Source: Terriglobia bacterium
GTDB lineage: Bacteria > Acidobacteriota > Terriglobia > UBA7540
DNA length: 64,000 bases
Assembly (NCBI GenBank): GCA_020072655.1
Contig: JAIQGH010000007.1
Coordinates: 1-64,000, forward strand
Direction of reading: 5' to 3'
Shown: positions 7,175-15,098 of the stretch, piece by piece
How the letters are laid out: every line of letters starts with the position of its first letter
Numbering within the stretch: the stretch's first letter is position 1
Notes under the pieces: model-generated
What the model saw: the letters and a program-made list of their open reading frames with translations, nothing else
Database searches by the model: none
Told to the model about the DNA's origin: nothing
Translations under genes and position numbers: made by a program

Positions 7175-9742
7175 TTGAACATCAACTCTCTCCAGAGAGT
7201 CATTCTCGCCGTGGCGCAATCAGAGGGCCTGGATTCGGTCCTGCAGAAGATCGTCAGAGGTCTCGCGGGAGAACGCGACGTTGCGTTGACACGCATCTGG
7301 CTGGTCGCTCCGGGCGACATCTGTGTGTCCTGCCCCCTGAAGAGTGTTTGCCTGGACCAGGCACGCTGCCTTCACCTAGTCGCCAGCGCCGGCAATCCCT
7401 TAATTGAGCCGGGCTTTGAGGATGGCACGCGGCCCGATTGGACCCGCATCAACGGACACTTCCGGCGAATTCCCCTGAACACCCCTTTCAACCTCGGACA
7501 TGTTGTGACGACAGGTGAGCCAGTTCATGTCCGGATTCAAGACGGGGGGGTGGAACGACTCTGGTCCTCCCGACCGGATTGGGTGAAGGCCCAGAAGATA
7601 CTGACTTTTGCCAACTACCCGCTCATCTTTAAGGGCGAAGCCCTCGGGGCGCTTGCCGTCTTCAGCCGGAGCGAGCTAAGTGAACGCGAGCTAGAACGGT
7701 TGCGTGCTTTTGCCGACCTGGCAGTCCTTGCCATATCGAACGCGCATGTCACAGAGCAATTCAGGGCTCCCCATGCCAGCGCCGCCGCGATGGCAGAGCG
7801 ATGGCGAGCCGTTTTCGAGAAATCAGCAATTGGCGTGGCCCTGACCGATGAGAAGGGCCGCTTTCTCGATGTGAATCGTGCTTACGAGAACGTGCTTGGC
7901 TACACAAAGGAGGAGCTACGAAATCTGTCGTTTTTCGATATTACCCCGGAGGAATTCCGCGAATCCAACCGCGGACTTGCCACGGAATTGTGGGCGGGCA
8001 GTCTCGAGCAGTATCAATTCGAAAAGCCTTATCTGCGCAAGGACGGGGAATTAGTCTGGGTTAGACTGCATGCCTCGCTGGTTCCGGGCGCGGGGAGCGT
8101 GCCGCGATTCGCTTTGGCGCTTTGTGAAGACATTACAGAGCGCAAACGGGCGGAAGAGTCGCTGCGGAAAAGCGAGGAACGGTGGCGCACGCTCCTCGAG
8201 ATCAATAACGCCATGATCACGAACCTCTCGCAGGAAGCGCTTCTGCGCTCGATTGTCGAGGCGTTACGTCGCTTCGTACCGTTCGACCGTGCAGCCCTGA
8301 CGCTGTACTTGCCGGAGAAAGACGTCTTTCGGTTTGTGGCGATCGAGGGCAGCGACGCCTCCGATTACTTCCGACCGGGCCTGGAAATCAGCCCGCAGGA
8401 AAGCAGTGTGGGGTGGGTATTTCATCACCAGCGGCCCATTCTCCGCCGGGACCTCGAAAAAGAGCAGCAGTATTCGAATGAGCGGCGCCTCGCTCGGGAG
8501 GGCATGCGATCACACTGCGTAGTTCCCTTGATTGTTCGAGGGAGAAGTATCGGCACTCTCAATGTCGCGAGCAACGCCCAAAACCAGTATTCTGAGGAAG
8601 CCTCGGATTTTCTGCAGGAAGTCGCCAACCAGGTCGCGCTGGCCGTGGAGAACATGAAGTCGTATGAAGAGATCGCGACACTAAAAGCGCGACTGCAAGA
8701 GGAGAACATCTATCTCCAGGAGGAGATCCGTACTGAGCATAACTTCGAGGAGATCGTGGGTAACAGCCCCGCCTTGCTGAAGGTGCTGCAAGCTGTTGAG
8801 CAGGTCGCTCCGACAGACTCCACCGTGCTTATCCATGGCGAGACAGGGACGGGTAAGGAGCTGATCGCGCGCGCAATCCACAACCGTAGCACCCGCAAGG
8901 ATCGTCCCCTGCTCAGAGTAGACTGCGGCGCCATCCCGGCGGGGTTGGTGGAAAGCGAACTGTTCGGCCACATGAAAGGCGCCTTCACGGGTGCGTATGA
9001 GCGCCGCACCGGGCGCTTCGAACTCGCCGACGGGGGTACGATCTTTCTTGACGAGATTGGAGAATTGCCCCCAGAAATTCAAGCAAAGCTGTTGCGGGTC
9101 TTACAGGAACACGAATTCGAGCGGGTGGGCAGCAGTCATTCCCAGAGAGTAGACGTCAGGGTAATCGCCGCCACCAACCGCAATCTGGAAGAGGCGGTGA
9201 AGGCGGGCGGGTTTCGCGCTGATCTATTCTACCGTCTGAATGTTTTCCCCCTGCAAGTGCCCCCCTTGCGGGACCGCCGCTCCGACATTCCTCAGCTTGT
9301 GACATTCTATCTGTCTCGTTCTGCGAAGAAGTTCAGCAAAAGGGTGGACACTATCTCCCGGGGCACGATGGACAGGTTAGTGAACTACCCATGGCCAGGG
9401 AACGTCCGGGAGCTGCAGAACGTTATAGAGCGCGCCGTGATCTTGTCGCCTGGCTCTGCTCTTCTTCTGGACCAAAACCTTGTGCCCGGACCCTCCTTGG
9501 GGCGAAGCGCGGAGAAATCTGAAACACCCGGTCAGGACCCCCTGCTGGCCGAGGCTGAATCCCCACGGCTCCCCACTTTGGAAGAGGCAGATCGCGCGCA
9601 TATCCTCGCTGCTCTTCAGCAGACCGGGGGCGTGATTGAAGGACCAAAGGGCGCAGCAACAATACTGAATCTTCATCCCAATACCCTCCGCCATCGGATG
9701 CAGAAGCTTGGCATCAGGCGCCCCCGCCACCGCCGCCGGTAG
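7175..9742 (+). CDS. Sigma-54-dependent transcriptional activator, GAF-PAS-GAF-AAA+-HTH
   Basis: This 855-residue bacterial enhancer-binding protein has an N-terminal GAF domain (about 1-190) carrying four Cys (C50, C53, C59, C65). A PAS domain follows (about 208-325), then a second GAF (about 340-495), a coiled-coil linker and the AAA+ sigma-54 interaction domain. The AAA+ domain shows Walker A GETGTGKE (from residue 555), the sigma-54 contact loop GAFTGA (from 602) and Walker B TIFLDEIGEL. A Fis-type helix-turn-helix closes the protein. It remodels RNA polymerase-sigma54 at -24/-12 promoters in response to a signal read by the GAF/PAS part. The TTG start at 7175 has a GGAG about 9 bp upstream. 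The motifs look intact. A candidate sigma-54 promoter lies just downstream at 9976. Confidence 0.92.
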   Translation: MNINSLQRVILAVAQSEGLDSVLQKIVRGLAGERDVALTRIWLVAPGDICVSCPLKSVCLDQARCLHLVASAGNPLIEPGFEDGTRPDWTRINGHFRRIPLNTPFNLGHVVTTGEPVHVRIQDGGVERLWSSRPDWVKAQKILTFANYPLIFKGEALGALAVFSRSELSERELERLRAFADLAVLAISNAHVTEQFRAPHASAAAMAERWRAVFEKSAIGVALTDEKGRFLDVNRAYENVLGYTKEELRNLSFFDITPEEFRESNRGLATELWAGSLEQYQFEKPYLRKDGELVWVRLHASLVPGAGSVPRFALALCEDITERKRAEESLRKSEERWRTLLEINNAMITNLSQEALLRSIVEALRRFVPFDRAALTLYLPEKDVFRFVAIEGSDASDYFRPGLEISPQESSVGWVFHHQRPILRRDLEKEQQYSNERRLAREGMRSHCVVPLIVRGRSIGTLNVASNAQNQYSEEASDFLQEVANQVALAVENMKSYEEIATLKARLQEENIYLQEEIRTEHNFEEIVGNSPALLKVLQAVEQVAPTDSTVLIHGETGTGKELIARAIHNRSTRKDRPLLRVDCGAIPAGLVESELFGHMKGAFTGAYERRTGRFELADGGTIFLDEIGELPPEIQAKLLRVLQEHEFERVGSSHSQRVDVRVIAATNRNLEEAVKAGGFRADLFYRLNVFPLQVPPLRDRRSDIPQLVTFYLSRSAKKFSKRVDTISRGTMDRLVNYPWPGNVRELQNVIERAVILSPGSALLLDQNLVPGPSLGRSAEKSETPGQDPLLAEAESPRLPTLEEADRAHILAALQQTGGVIEGPKGAATILNLHPNTLRHRMQKLGIRRPRHRRR

Positions 9743-9746
9743 TTCC

Positions 9747-9764
9747 CCCACCAAATACGGTGGG
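9747..9764. promoter_or_regulatory. CCCACC-N6-GGTGGG inverted repeat: activator site or weak terminator
   Basis: A perfect 6-bp inverted repeat lies just after the activator stop codon and about 210 bp upstream of the candidate sigma-54 promoter. It is followed by only three T residues. It could be a weak terminator or the upstream activating sequence of the enhancer-binding protein. Confidence 0.35.
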
Positions 9765-9975
9765 TTTCGAATCGACATATCGATCAGGTAAGAGGTCCAC
9801 CGCGCCGTCGTATTATCTCGAAACGTCCGGCAACTCCAGTTCTGGGGATGTGTGGTGCGAACCGTAGACATAATTCATTGATTCAAAGGGCCAAGCCCTT
9901 CAAGGCTTTTGCCAAATCCAAAGCCGCCGGAGGAACTTCACGGTCCATAGGTGAATCACAGCCGGACTCATACAC

Positions 9976-9991
9976 TGGCATCGAACCTGCT
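9976..9991 (+). promoter_or_regulatory. Candidate sigma-54 (-24/-12) promoter
   Basis: TGGCAT-N5-CTGCT matches TGGCAC-N5-TTGCW at most conserved positions. The invariant GG (9977-9978) and GC (9989-9990) have exactly the right spacing. It ends 33 bp before the STAS gene start and lies directly downstream of a sigma-54 activator gene. Confidence 0.5.
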
Positions 9992-10023
9992 CGATCGGGC
10001 CCTGGGGATTCAGGGCTGACACA

Positions 10024-10326
10024 GTGCTGAGGATAACAGTTGTTGACTCTTCGAACGTTGCTGTCAGGCTCCGCGTGGAAGGCCGATTGACAGGCCGAAG
10101 CGTCGAGGAGCTGCGACAATCCTGTGAACTGCATACTCCCCTTGAGGGTGCGCGGCTGACCCTTGACTTGGCGGATATATCGTTTGCTGATACAGATGGG
10201 ATCGAGCTGCTCAATGATCTCAAGAACCGCAACGTTGTCTTGCAGAACCTCGCGCCTTTCCTGGCTTTGCAGCTTCGCAACCCTAAACGCGACAAGCCGC
10301 CGATTCGGGACAGCGGAAGAGGCTAA
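10024..10326 (+). CDS. STAS-domain protein (anti-sigma-factor-antagonist-like)
   Basis: This 100-residue protein starts at a GTG. Its pattern of short beta strands and helices fits a STAS domain: RLRVEGRLTGRSVEEL, then TLDLADISFADTDGIELL, where the loop normally carrying the phosphorylated Ser/Thr reads ADTDG. STAS proteins act as switch partners of anti-sigma kinases or as small regulatory modules. The 25-residue tail after LALQLRN is charged and probably disordered. It sits 33 bp after a candidate sigma-54 promoter and 116 bp before a histidine kinase gene, so the two are probably co-transcribed. The start choice is uncertain because the ribosome binding site is weak. Confidence 0.65.
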   Translation: MLRITVVDSSNVAVRLRVEGRLTGRSVEELRQSCELHTPLEGARLTLDLADISFADTDGIELLNDLKNRNVVLQNLAPFLALQLRNPKRDKPPIRDSGRG

Positions 10327-10442
10327 GCATCTGGTTCAAACGCCGCTCCGCTCCTGCCGCCAGAAAAAGCTGAGGTAAGGGCGTTTTCCATTCCCTCGGC
10401 CCAACTCTGACTGAAATCGGAGAAGGCATATTGAGGTGACCT

Positions 10443-11396
10443 ATGGCAATCAATGGGGAGACACTACAAGGCGACTACGGCAGTACAGACGTTCAAACGA
10501 AGGGCCGAATTCACAGGGGTTTGGACGCGGAATTGGTCGCAGGCCCGCTAGCGAGCTTCATTTTCCACGACCTGCGTCATCCCCTGGCGGCCATTTTGGC
10601 TTACTCGGAATTCCTCGCAGAGGATGATCTGGACGGGCTGCAGCGGGCAGATTTACACCAGGAAATCCGCCTGGCTGTGAACCGGATGAACGATCTGATC
10701 TCGCTGCTCTCGGAGCTCTCCAAGGGTCCCGCAACGCGACGGTTGGAAGTTACCGACATCGTGGAAACCATCAAGCGCGCGATTCAGGCCGTAGCCGTAC
10801 GGCCGGAATTCCGGCGCATCGTGATCCGTTATGATCACGACGGTCTAGTCAAGGGTTGCTTCGATCCTAGCCGGCTGCAACAGGTGATCATAAACGTCGT
10901 TCTCAACGCCTGTGAAGCCGTCTCGCCTGATACGGGGAGGATCGACGTGAGGTCTTTGGGACGACAGGATCACGTCGAAATCAGTATCTGGGACAACGGG
11001 CCGGGCATCCCCGAGCCCGTCCACCATGCCGTTTTCCAACCCTACGTGAGCTATGGCAAGGAGGGAGGCACTGGACTGGGCCTGGCAATCGTTCAGAAGA
11101 TCCTCCACGACCAGGGTGGCGAAATCTATTTAGATGCTACGGGCGAAGAAGGCACGCTGTTCAGCCTTGTCTTTCCTTACGTCGGCCCCCGGCCCCCTGA
11201 GTCACTGACTATTAATCCTGCTCATCGTCCGATGCCGTGCCAGATGTGGCGCTCACTGTCGCGGTCAGCAGGGCGGGTCGCCTCAAGGTGGATGGGCACC
11301 TGCCTTGATGGAACCACGGAGGCCAATCTCGTCCCCGTGCCTAAGACTTCAGCTCCTTGCACGTCAGCGCTGACGGGTTTCAATCCCAATTCTTGA
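10443..11396 (+). CDS. Soluble sensor histidine kinase without a recognisable input domain
   Basis: This 317-residue protein has a HisKA H-box with the phospho-acceptor His in FHDLRHPL (H42), an N-box (NVVLNACEA), a G1 box (WDNGPGIP) and a G2 box (GGTGLGLAI), so the catalytic core looks intact. There is no membrane segment and only about 35 residues precede the H-box, so any signal must come from a partner. The last 70 residues after FSLVFPYVG are basic, low-complexity and of no known fold, and they run 17 bp into the convergent glycosyltransferase gene. No response regulator gene is adjacent. It lies downstream of the STAS gene in what looks like one sigma-54-dependent unit. Confidence 0.82.
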   Translation: MAINGETLQGDYGSTDVQTKGRIHRGLDAELVAGPLASFIFHDLRHPLAAILAYSEFLAEDDLDGLQRADLHQEIRLAVNRMNDLISLLSELSKGPATRRLEVTDIVETIKRAIQAVAVRPEFRRIVIRYDHDGLVKGCFDPSRLQQVIINVVLNACEAVSPDTGRIDVRSLGRQDHVEISIWDNGPGIPEPVHHAVFQPYVSYGKEGGTGLGLAIVQKILHDQGGEIYLDATGEEGTLFSLVFPYVGPRPPESLTINPAHRPMPCQMWRSLSRSAGRVASRWMGTCLDGTTEANLVPVPKTSAPCTSALTGFNPNS

Positions 11397-12951
11397 GACG
11401 TGGCCAGGCTTCGGCCAGCGAGTGGAAACTTTTTGGCCCGCGGCAAAGAAGGACCAACTTGGTCGCCCAAGGAGCGGCGTAAGGATTGTGCAAGTCGGCA
11501 ACGACGGCGACGTCCCTAAACCACTGCCGCGCCCCTTCCACAGTACCGCCCACGACGATCATGGTCCTGCCGGTATAGTTGCGCGGTCCCCAGAGCCAAT
11601 AATTCTGGTGCCCGCTGACGGCCTTCGGCAAGCCGTATTTCGGCCCCAGCAAGTCTATGGCGCCCGCCCCAGCGAAATTATCGGCATAAATAGCCGTGTC
11701 CGCGCGATCTTCTGGGGGCACGCTCGCGTAGGCTTTTGCTACGGCTTGCACCATTTCTCCCCAGCCAAAGCACCCCGAGTAGTAATGCGGCATCGGCTCC
11801 TGGAGCATGCTCTTCTCATCGGGCTGAATCTTGAACGGAAGTTTGGCTTGATAGCGCAGGAAGGCCTGGGGCGAAAGCACTGGAACAAACAACGGCAGGA
11901 ACGGGAGTGTTGCCAGCAGTATCACCGCTGCCGTGACAGGCTTGATCCAGCCCATGCGTCCGCGCGCCGAAAACCGTTCGAGGGCAGTGGCCCCGCCGGC
12001 AAAGAGCATTGGATAAACCGGTGAAGCGTAATAGTCCTTTCCATGGAGGGCGATGAAAAATGTCAGGACGGTGATAAACGCCAATCCCAGCACTCGGAAA
12101 GGCTTGCCATCCTTCCAAAAGAGAAAATACAGCGCGCCGAGCAGCCATACCGGGAACGTGACCGGCGTCATCATAAAGATCTGGGCGCGAATGTAGCCCC
12201 ATGGAGTGAAAGGCAAATTGCGGCCACTGGCGCGGATGTTGCGCATGAGTTCCAGGAAGGGGAAGTGATTCTGGATGCTCCAAATCAAATTGGGCAGGAA
12301 TATCAGGAATGCGATCAGGCCGCCGAGCCAGATCCATTTGCTGGCCAGCGCCTTCCGTTCTTTCGTCAGCAGCAGGCCGACCACAACGCCCAAGCCAAAG
12401 ACCGCCATGGAATACTTGTTCTCAAGGCCCACGCCCGCGAGCAGGCCGAACCACAGCCACAACTTCTGATTGCCCGTTTTGATAATACGGATCACCACAT
12501 ATGCGCAACCCATCCAGAACAGAGGCTCGAAGGCGTACATCGTCAGGATGTGATACCCAATGAGATAGACCCCGGCGCACGCCGTGGTGAGCGCAGCGAG
12601 TCCTTGCGCGAAACGTCCGCCGCCCAGCTCACGGGTGATCCGGCCCGTGAGCCACACGAGCGCGAACCCCGCCAGCGCAGGGAAGACGTGAATGGCAAAG
12701 ACCGAGGTTCCGAAGAGGTGCCGCGTCAGCCAGGCAAAAACAGCAATGAGAGGCGGCTGGTCCACGTAGCCCCAGGCAAGATGTTCACCGCAGGCCATGA
12801 AGTACATCTCGTCACCAAAGTAGCCGTAGCGATTCGCGGTCAGGAGATGAAGCGCCAGAACGGAGGCGGCGACGTACCAGACGATCGCAGGTCCGCCGGC
12901 GAACCAGGATTCCTCCTTGACCTGCTGATAGGAACTCGGAGCAGTAGACAT
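11380..12951 (-). CDS. GT39/ArnT-like membrane glycosyltransferase
   Basis: A polytopic membrane protein of about 523 residues. Near the N-terminus, the first helix is followed by GYFGDEMYFMACGEHLAWGYVD, which has the conserved acidic residue and the aromatic/His pattern of dolichyl-phosphate-mannose mannosyltransferase/ArnT-like enzymes. About ten more helices and a C-terminal periplasmic domain (from about residue 375) follow. I place the start at the ATG giving MSTAPSSYQQ; an upstream ATG at 12981 would add ten residues. It is the last of three minus-strand genes after a GH63 glucosidase and a debranching-type enzyme. The 3' end overlaps the convergent kinase gene by 17 bp. Donor and acceptor are unknown. 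Confidence 0.82.
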   Translation of the reverse strand: MSTAPSSYQQVKEESWFAGGPAIVWYVAASVLALHLLTANRYGYFGDEMYFMACGEHLAWGYVDQPPLIAVFAWLTRHLFGTSVFAIHVFPALAGFALVWLTGRITRELGGGRFAQGLAALTTACAGVYLIGYHILTMYAFEPLFWMGCAYVVIRIIKTGNQKLWLWFGLLAGVGLENKYSMAVFGLGVVVGLLLTKERKALASKWIWLGGLIAFLIFLPNLIWSIQNHFPFLELMRNIRASGRNLPFTPWGYIRAQIFMMTPVTFPVWLLGALYFLFWKDGKPFRVLGLAFITVLTFFIALHGKDYYASPVYPMLFAGGATALERFSARGRMGWIKPVTAAVILLATLPFLPLFVPVLSPQAFLRYQAKLPFKIQPDEKSMLQEPMPHYYSGCFGWGEMVQAVAKAYASVPPEDRADTAIYADNFAGAGAIDLLGPKYGLPKAVSGHQNYWLWGPRNYTGRTMIVVGGTVEGARQWFRDVAVVADLHNPYAAPWATKLVLLCRGPKSFHSLAEAWPRLKNWD

Positions 12952-12987
12952 GAAGGCCTCGTGCAAAGCTTGTCTTGGCAAACAACA

Positions 12988-15075
12988 CTAAAGGGCGGCG
13001 CTGCCCTGATGAGCTTTCGCCCAAGCGGCAACCTCCTGCCACGCGCTCAGAACCTCGGCGACGGTCCAGGCCTGCGCGATGCAACCCCGCGGCGCAAACG
13101 GGGCATCGCCGTCGAAGATCTCCGCCGCTGTGCCCAGGCCGTGGAGTTTCAGATGATGCTCCATGGGCGCAAGGAAGGAGAGCGCCGACGCCGCATCCTT
13201 GTATACCCGCAAGTGAGCACGTACGAATGGCCCGAGCAGCCAACCCCAGACAGTTCCCTGGTGATACGCGGCGTCGCGCGCGCGAGGCGGGCCGCCATAG
13301 TGGCCCTGGTAGTGAGGGTCGGCGGGCGAAAGGCTGCGCAGCCCGTGCGAGGTGAGCAGAACCCGCGAGCACGTGTCCACGACGGCTTTCTGTTGCTCGG
13401 GCGAAAGCGCGCTCGCCGGAAGCGCGACGGCAAAAATCTGGTTCGGACGCAGCGTGGCGTCGTTGCCCTCGGGGCCGTCGAGAACGTCATAGCAATAGCC
13501 GAGGTCGGGGTTCCAAAAACGTCTGAACCCCACCTGAGCCTTGGCCGCCAGCGACTCGAACTTTGCGGATGGTCGCCGTAAGACGCGCGAGAAATCGCGC
13601 ATCGTTGCTAATGCGTTGAGCCAGAGCGCGTTAACCTCGATCGGTTTCCCGATGCGTGGCGTCACGACCCAGTCGCCCACTTTCGCGTCCATCCAGGTGA
13701 GCTGCACGCCGGGCTCGCCCGCACAGAGAAGTCCGTCGGCTTGATCCACATGAATGTTGTAGCGGGTTCCCCGTTCGTGCCCGTCTACAATGTCCACGAG
13801 CGCCGGGTAGACCTCGCGGAGAAAATCCAGATCTCTGGTCGCGCCGAGGTACCGTCGGATCGCCTCGAAAAACCAGAGCGTGGCATCTACCGTGTTGTAT
13901 TCTGGGGCGTCGCCCTTTTCCTGGAAGCGGTTAGGAAGCATGCCGCGATCCACAAAGCGCGCAAACGTCCGCAGAATGTTGCGGGCAATTTTCGGCCGCC
14001 CCGTGGCGAGGGTCAGCCCTCCGAGCGCGATCATCGTGTCGCGCCCCCAGTCCTCAAACCAGTGGTAGCCTGCGATCACCGTCTTCCCATTCGGGTGATT
14101 GGGCGACTTGCGATCGACGATGAACTGGTCAGCCGCAAGAACGAGTTGGGGAATCCAGGCTGGCGCGTCTTCCGCGATGGCAGGATTAGCGTCCACCCAA
14201 GCTGCCACTAGTTCACGATCATATGCGGCCCGCTCCTCCCAGGCCCGCTCGCCATCAAGCTTGGAGGCGCTGTCTGTGCTCAGGACAATCGTGACGGATT
14301 CACCTGGGCCCAGCGTGGCCCGGAACGTCCCCGCGTGCAGGTGATCTTCTTTATCCTCTAGGCCGCGCGCTCGTTCCGCCGCCAATTCGAAATCCCGATA
14401 CCAGGTATGCTCCGGGGAGGCCCCGGCCTTGGCGCTGAGTAGGTAGAATGGCGTCGCGCCGGAGAATGGCAAGACCCGCAACCCGCGCCCGACGGGAGTA
14501 ATTTCCATCCGCCAATCGGCGCCAACCGTCGTAAGGTGATGATCGCGATAGTTGACCAGAGCTTTGAGCGTCAGTCGAAGCGGCAGACTGCCGCGCGCCA
14601 AACTGTACCGGATGCAAGTGGTGTTAGCGCCCTGCCGCATCCAGATTCGCTTCTCGACAAGCGCATCGGCACAGGCGTATGTCCAGACCGGGGTCGTGCC
14701 CTCCAGTCGAAAACGCTCGATATAGCGGAAGCCCTGCGGGTCAACCGCGCCGCTTGCCCAACGGTTCGTTGACAAGGAATAGGAGCGGCCATCGTACTCC
14801 GCCGTCTCCTCGAGCTTTGCGACGAGAAGCGTCCGGCCCAGCGGCGGCTTCAGCGCTGCGATGAGCAATCCGTGGTAGCGCCGCGTGAGCAGACCGGCCA
14901 CCGTGCCGGAGGCGTAGCCGCCGATGCCGTTGGTAATCAACCACTCACGCTGCTCAGCAGCCGCGAGATCGCCAGCGATCTCTCGCCCGAAATTCACGGG
15001 GGAGACGAGGCCCGGCGGTTTACTCGTCGGCGCGCTCGGCGGTTCGTGTCTCATCTCTCGTGAATCGACAACCAT
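12988..15075 (-). CDS. Glycogen-debranching-enzyme-like amylo-alpha-1,6-glucosidase (GH133 type)
   Basis: About 695 residues. The N-terminal half begins with EWLITNGIGGYASGTVAG and RRYHGLL, hallmarks of the archaeal/bacterial glycogen debranching enzyme N-terminal domain. The C-terminal half is an alpha/alpha six-barrel with YHWFEDWGRDTMIAL, GMLPNRF, NTVDATLWF and DGLLCAGEPGVQLTWMD, matching the GDE C-terminal catalytic domain. It hydrolyses alpha-1,6 branch stubs in glycogen-like glucans. It lies 23 bp downstream of the GH63 gene and 36 bp before the GT39-type gene, so the three probably form one operon. A TTG at 15078 precedes the ATG at 15075, and an internal ATG at 15054 is an alternative start. 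Confidence 0.87.
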   Translation of the reverse strand: MVVDSREMRHEPPSAPTSKPPGLVSPVNFGREIAGDLAAAEQREWLITNGIGGYASGTVAGLLTRRYHGLLIAALKPPLGRTLLVAKLEETAEYDGRSYSLSTNRWASGAVDPQGFRYIERFRLEGTTPVWTYACADALVEKRIWMRQGANTTCIRYSLARGSLPLRLTLKALVNYRDHHLTTVGADWRMEITPVGRGLRVLPFSGATPFYLLSAKAGASPEHTWYRDFELAAERARGLEDKEDHLHAGTFRATLGPGESVTIVLSTDSASKLDGERAWEERAAYDRELVAAWVDANPAIAEDAPAWIPQLVLAADQFIVDRKSPNHPNGKTVIAGYHWFEDWGRDTMIALGGLTLATGRPKIARNILRTFARFVDRGMLPNRFQEKGDAPEYNTVDATLWFFEAIRRYLGATRDLDFLREVYPALVDIVDGHERGTRYNIHVDQADGLLCAGEPGVQLTWMDAKVGDWVVTPRIGKPIEVNALWLNALATMRDFSRVLRRPSAKFESLAAKAQVGFRRFWNPDLGYCYDVLDGPEGNDATLRPNQIFAVALPASALSPEQQKAVVDTCSRVLLTSHGLRSLSPADPHYQGHYGGPPRARDAAYHQGTVWGWLLGPFVRAHLRVYKDAASALSFLAPMEHHLKLHGLGTAAEIFDGDAPFAPRGCIAQAWTVAEVLSAWQEVAAWAKAHQGSAAL

Positions 15076-15098
15076 CAATCTTCAATCGGCAATCCCGA

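Noticed and set aside
12043-13581. 512-codon plus-strand open frame
   Set aside because: Antisense shadow of the GT39-type and debranching-enzyme genes. Composition is Arg/Gln-rich and no fold is recognisable.
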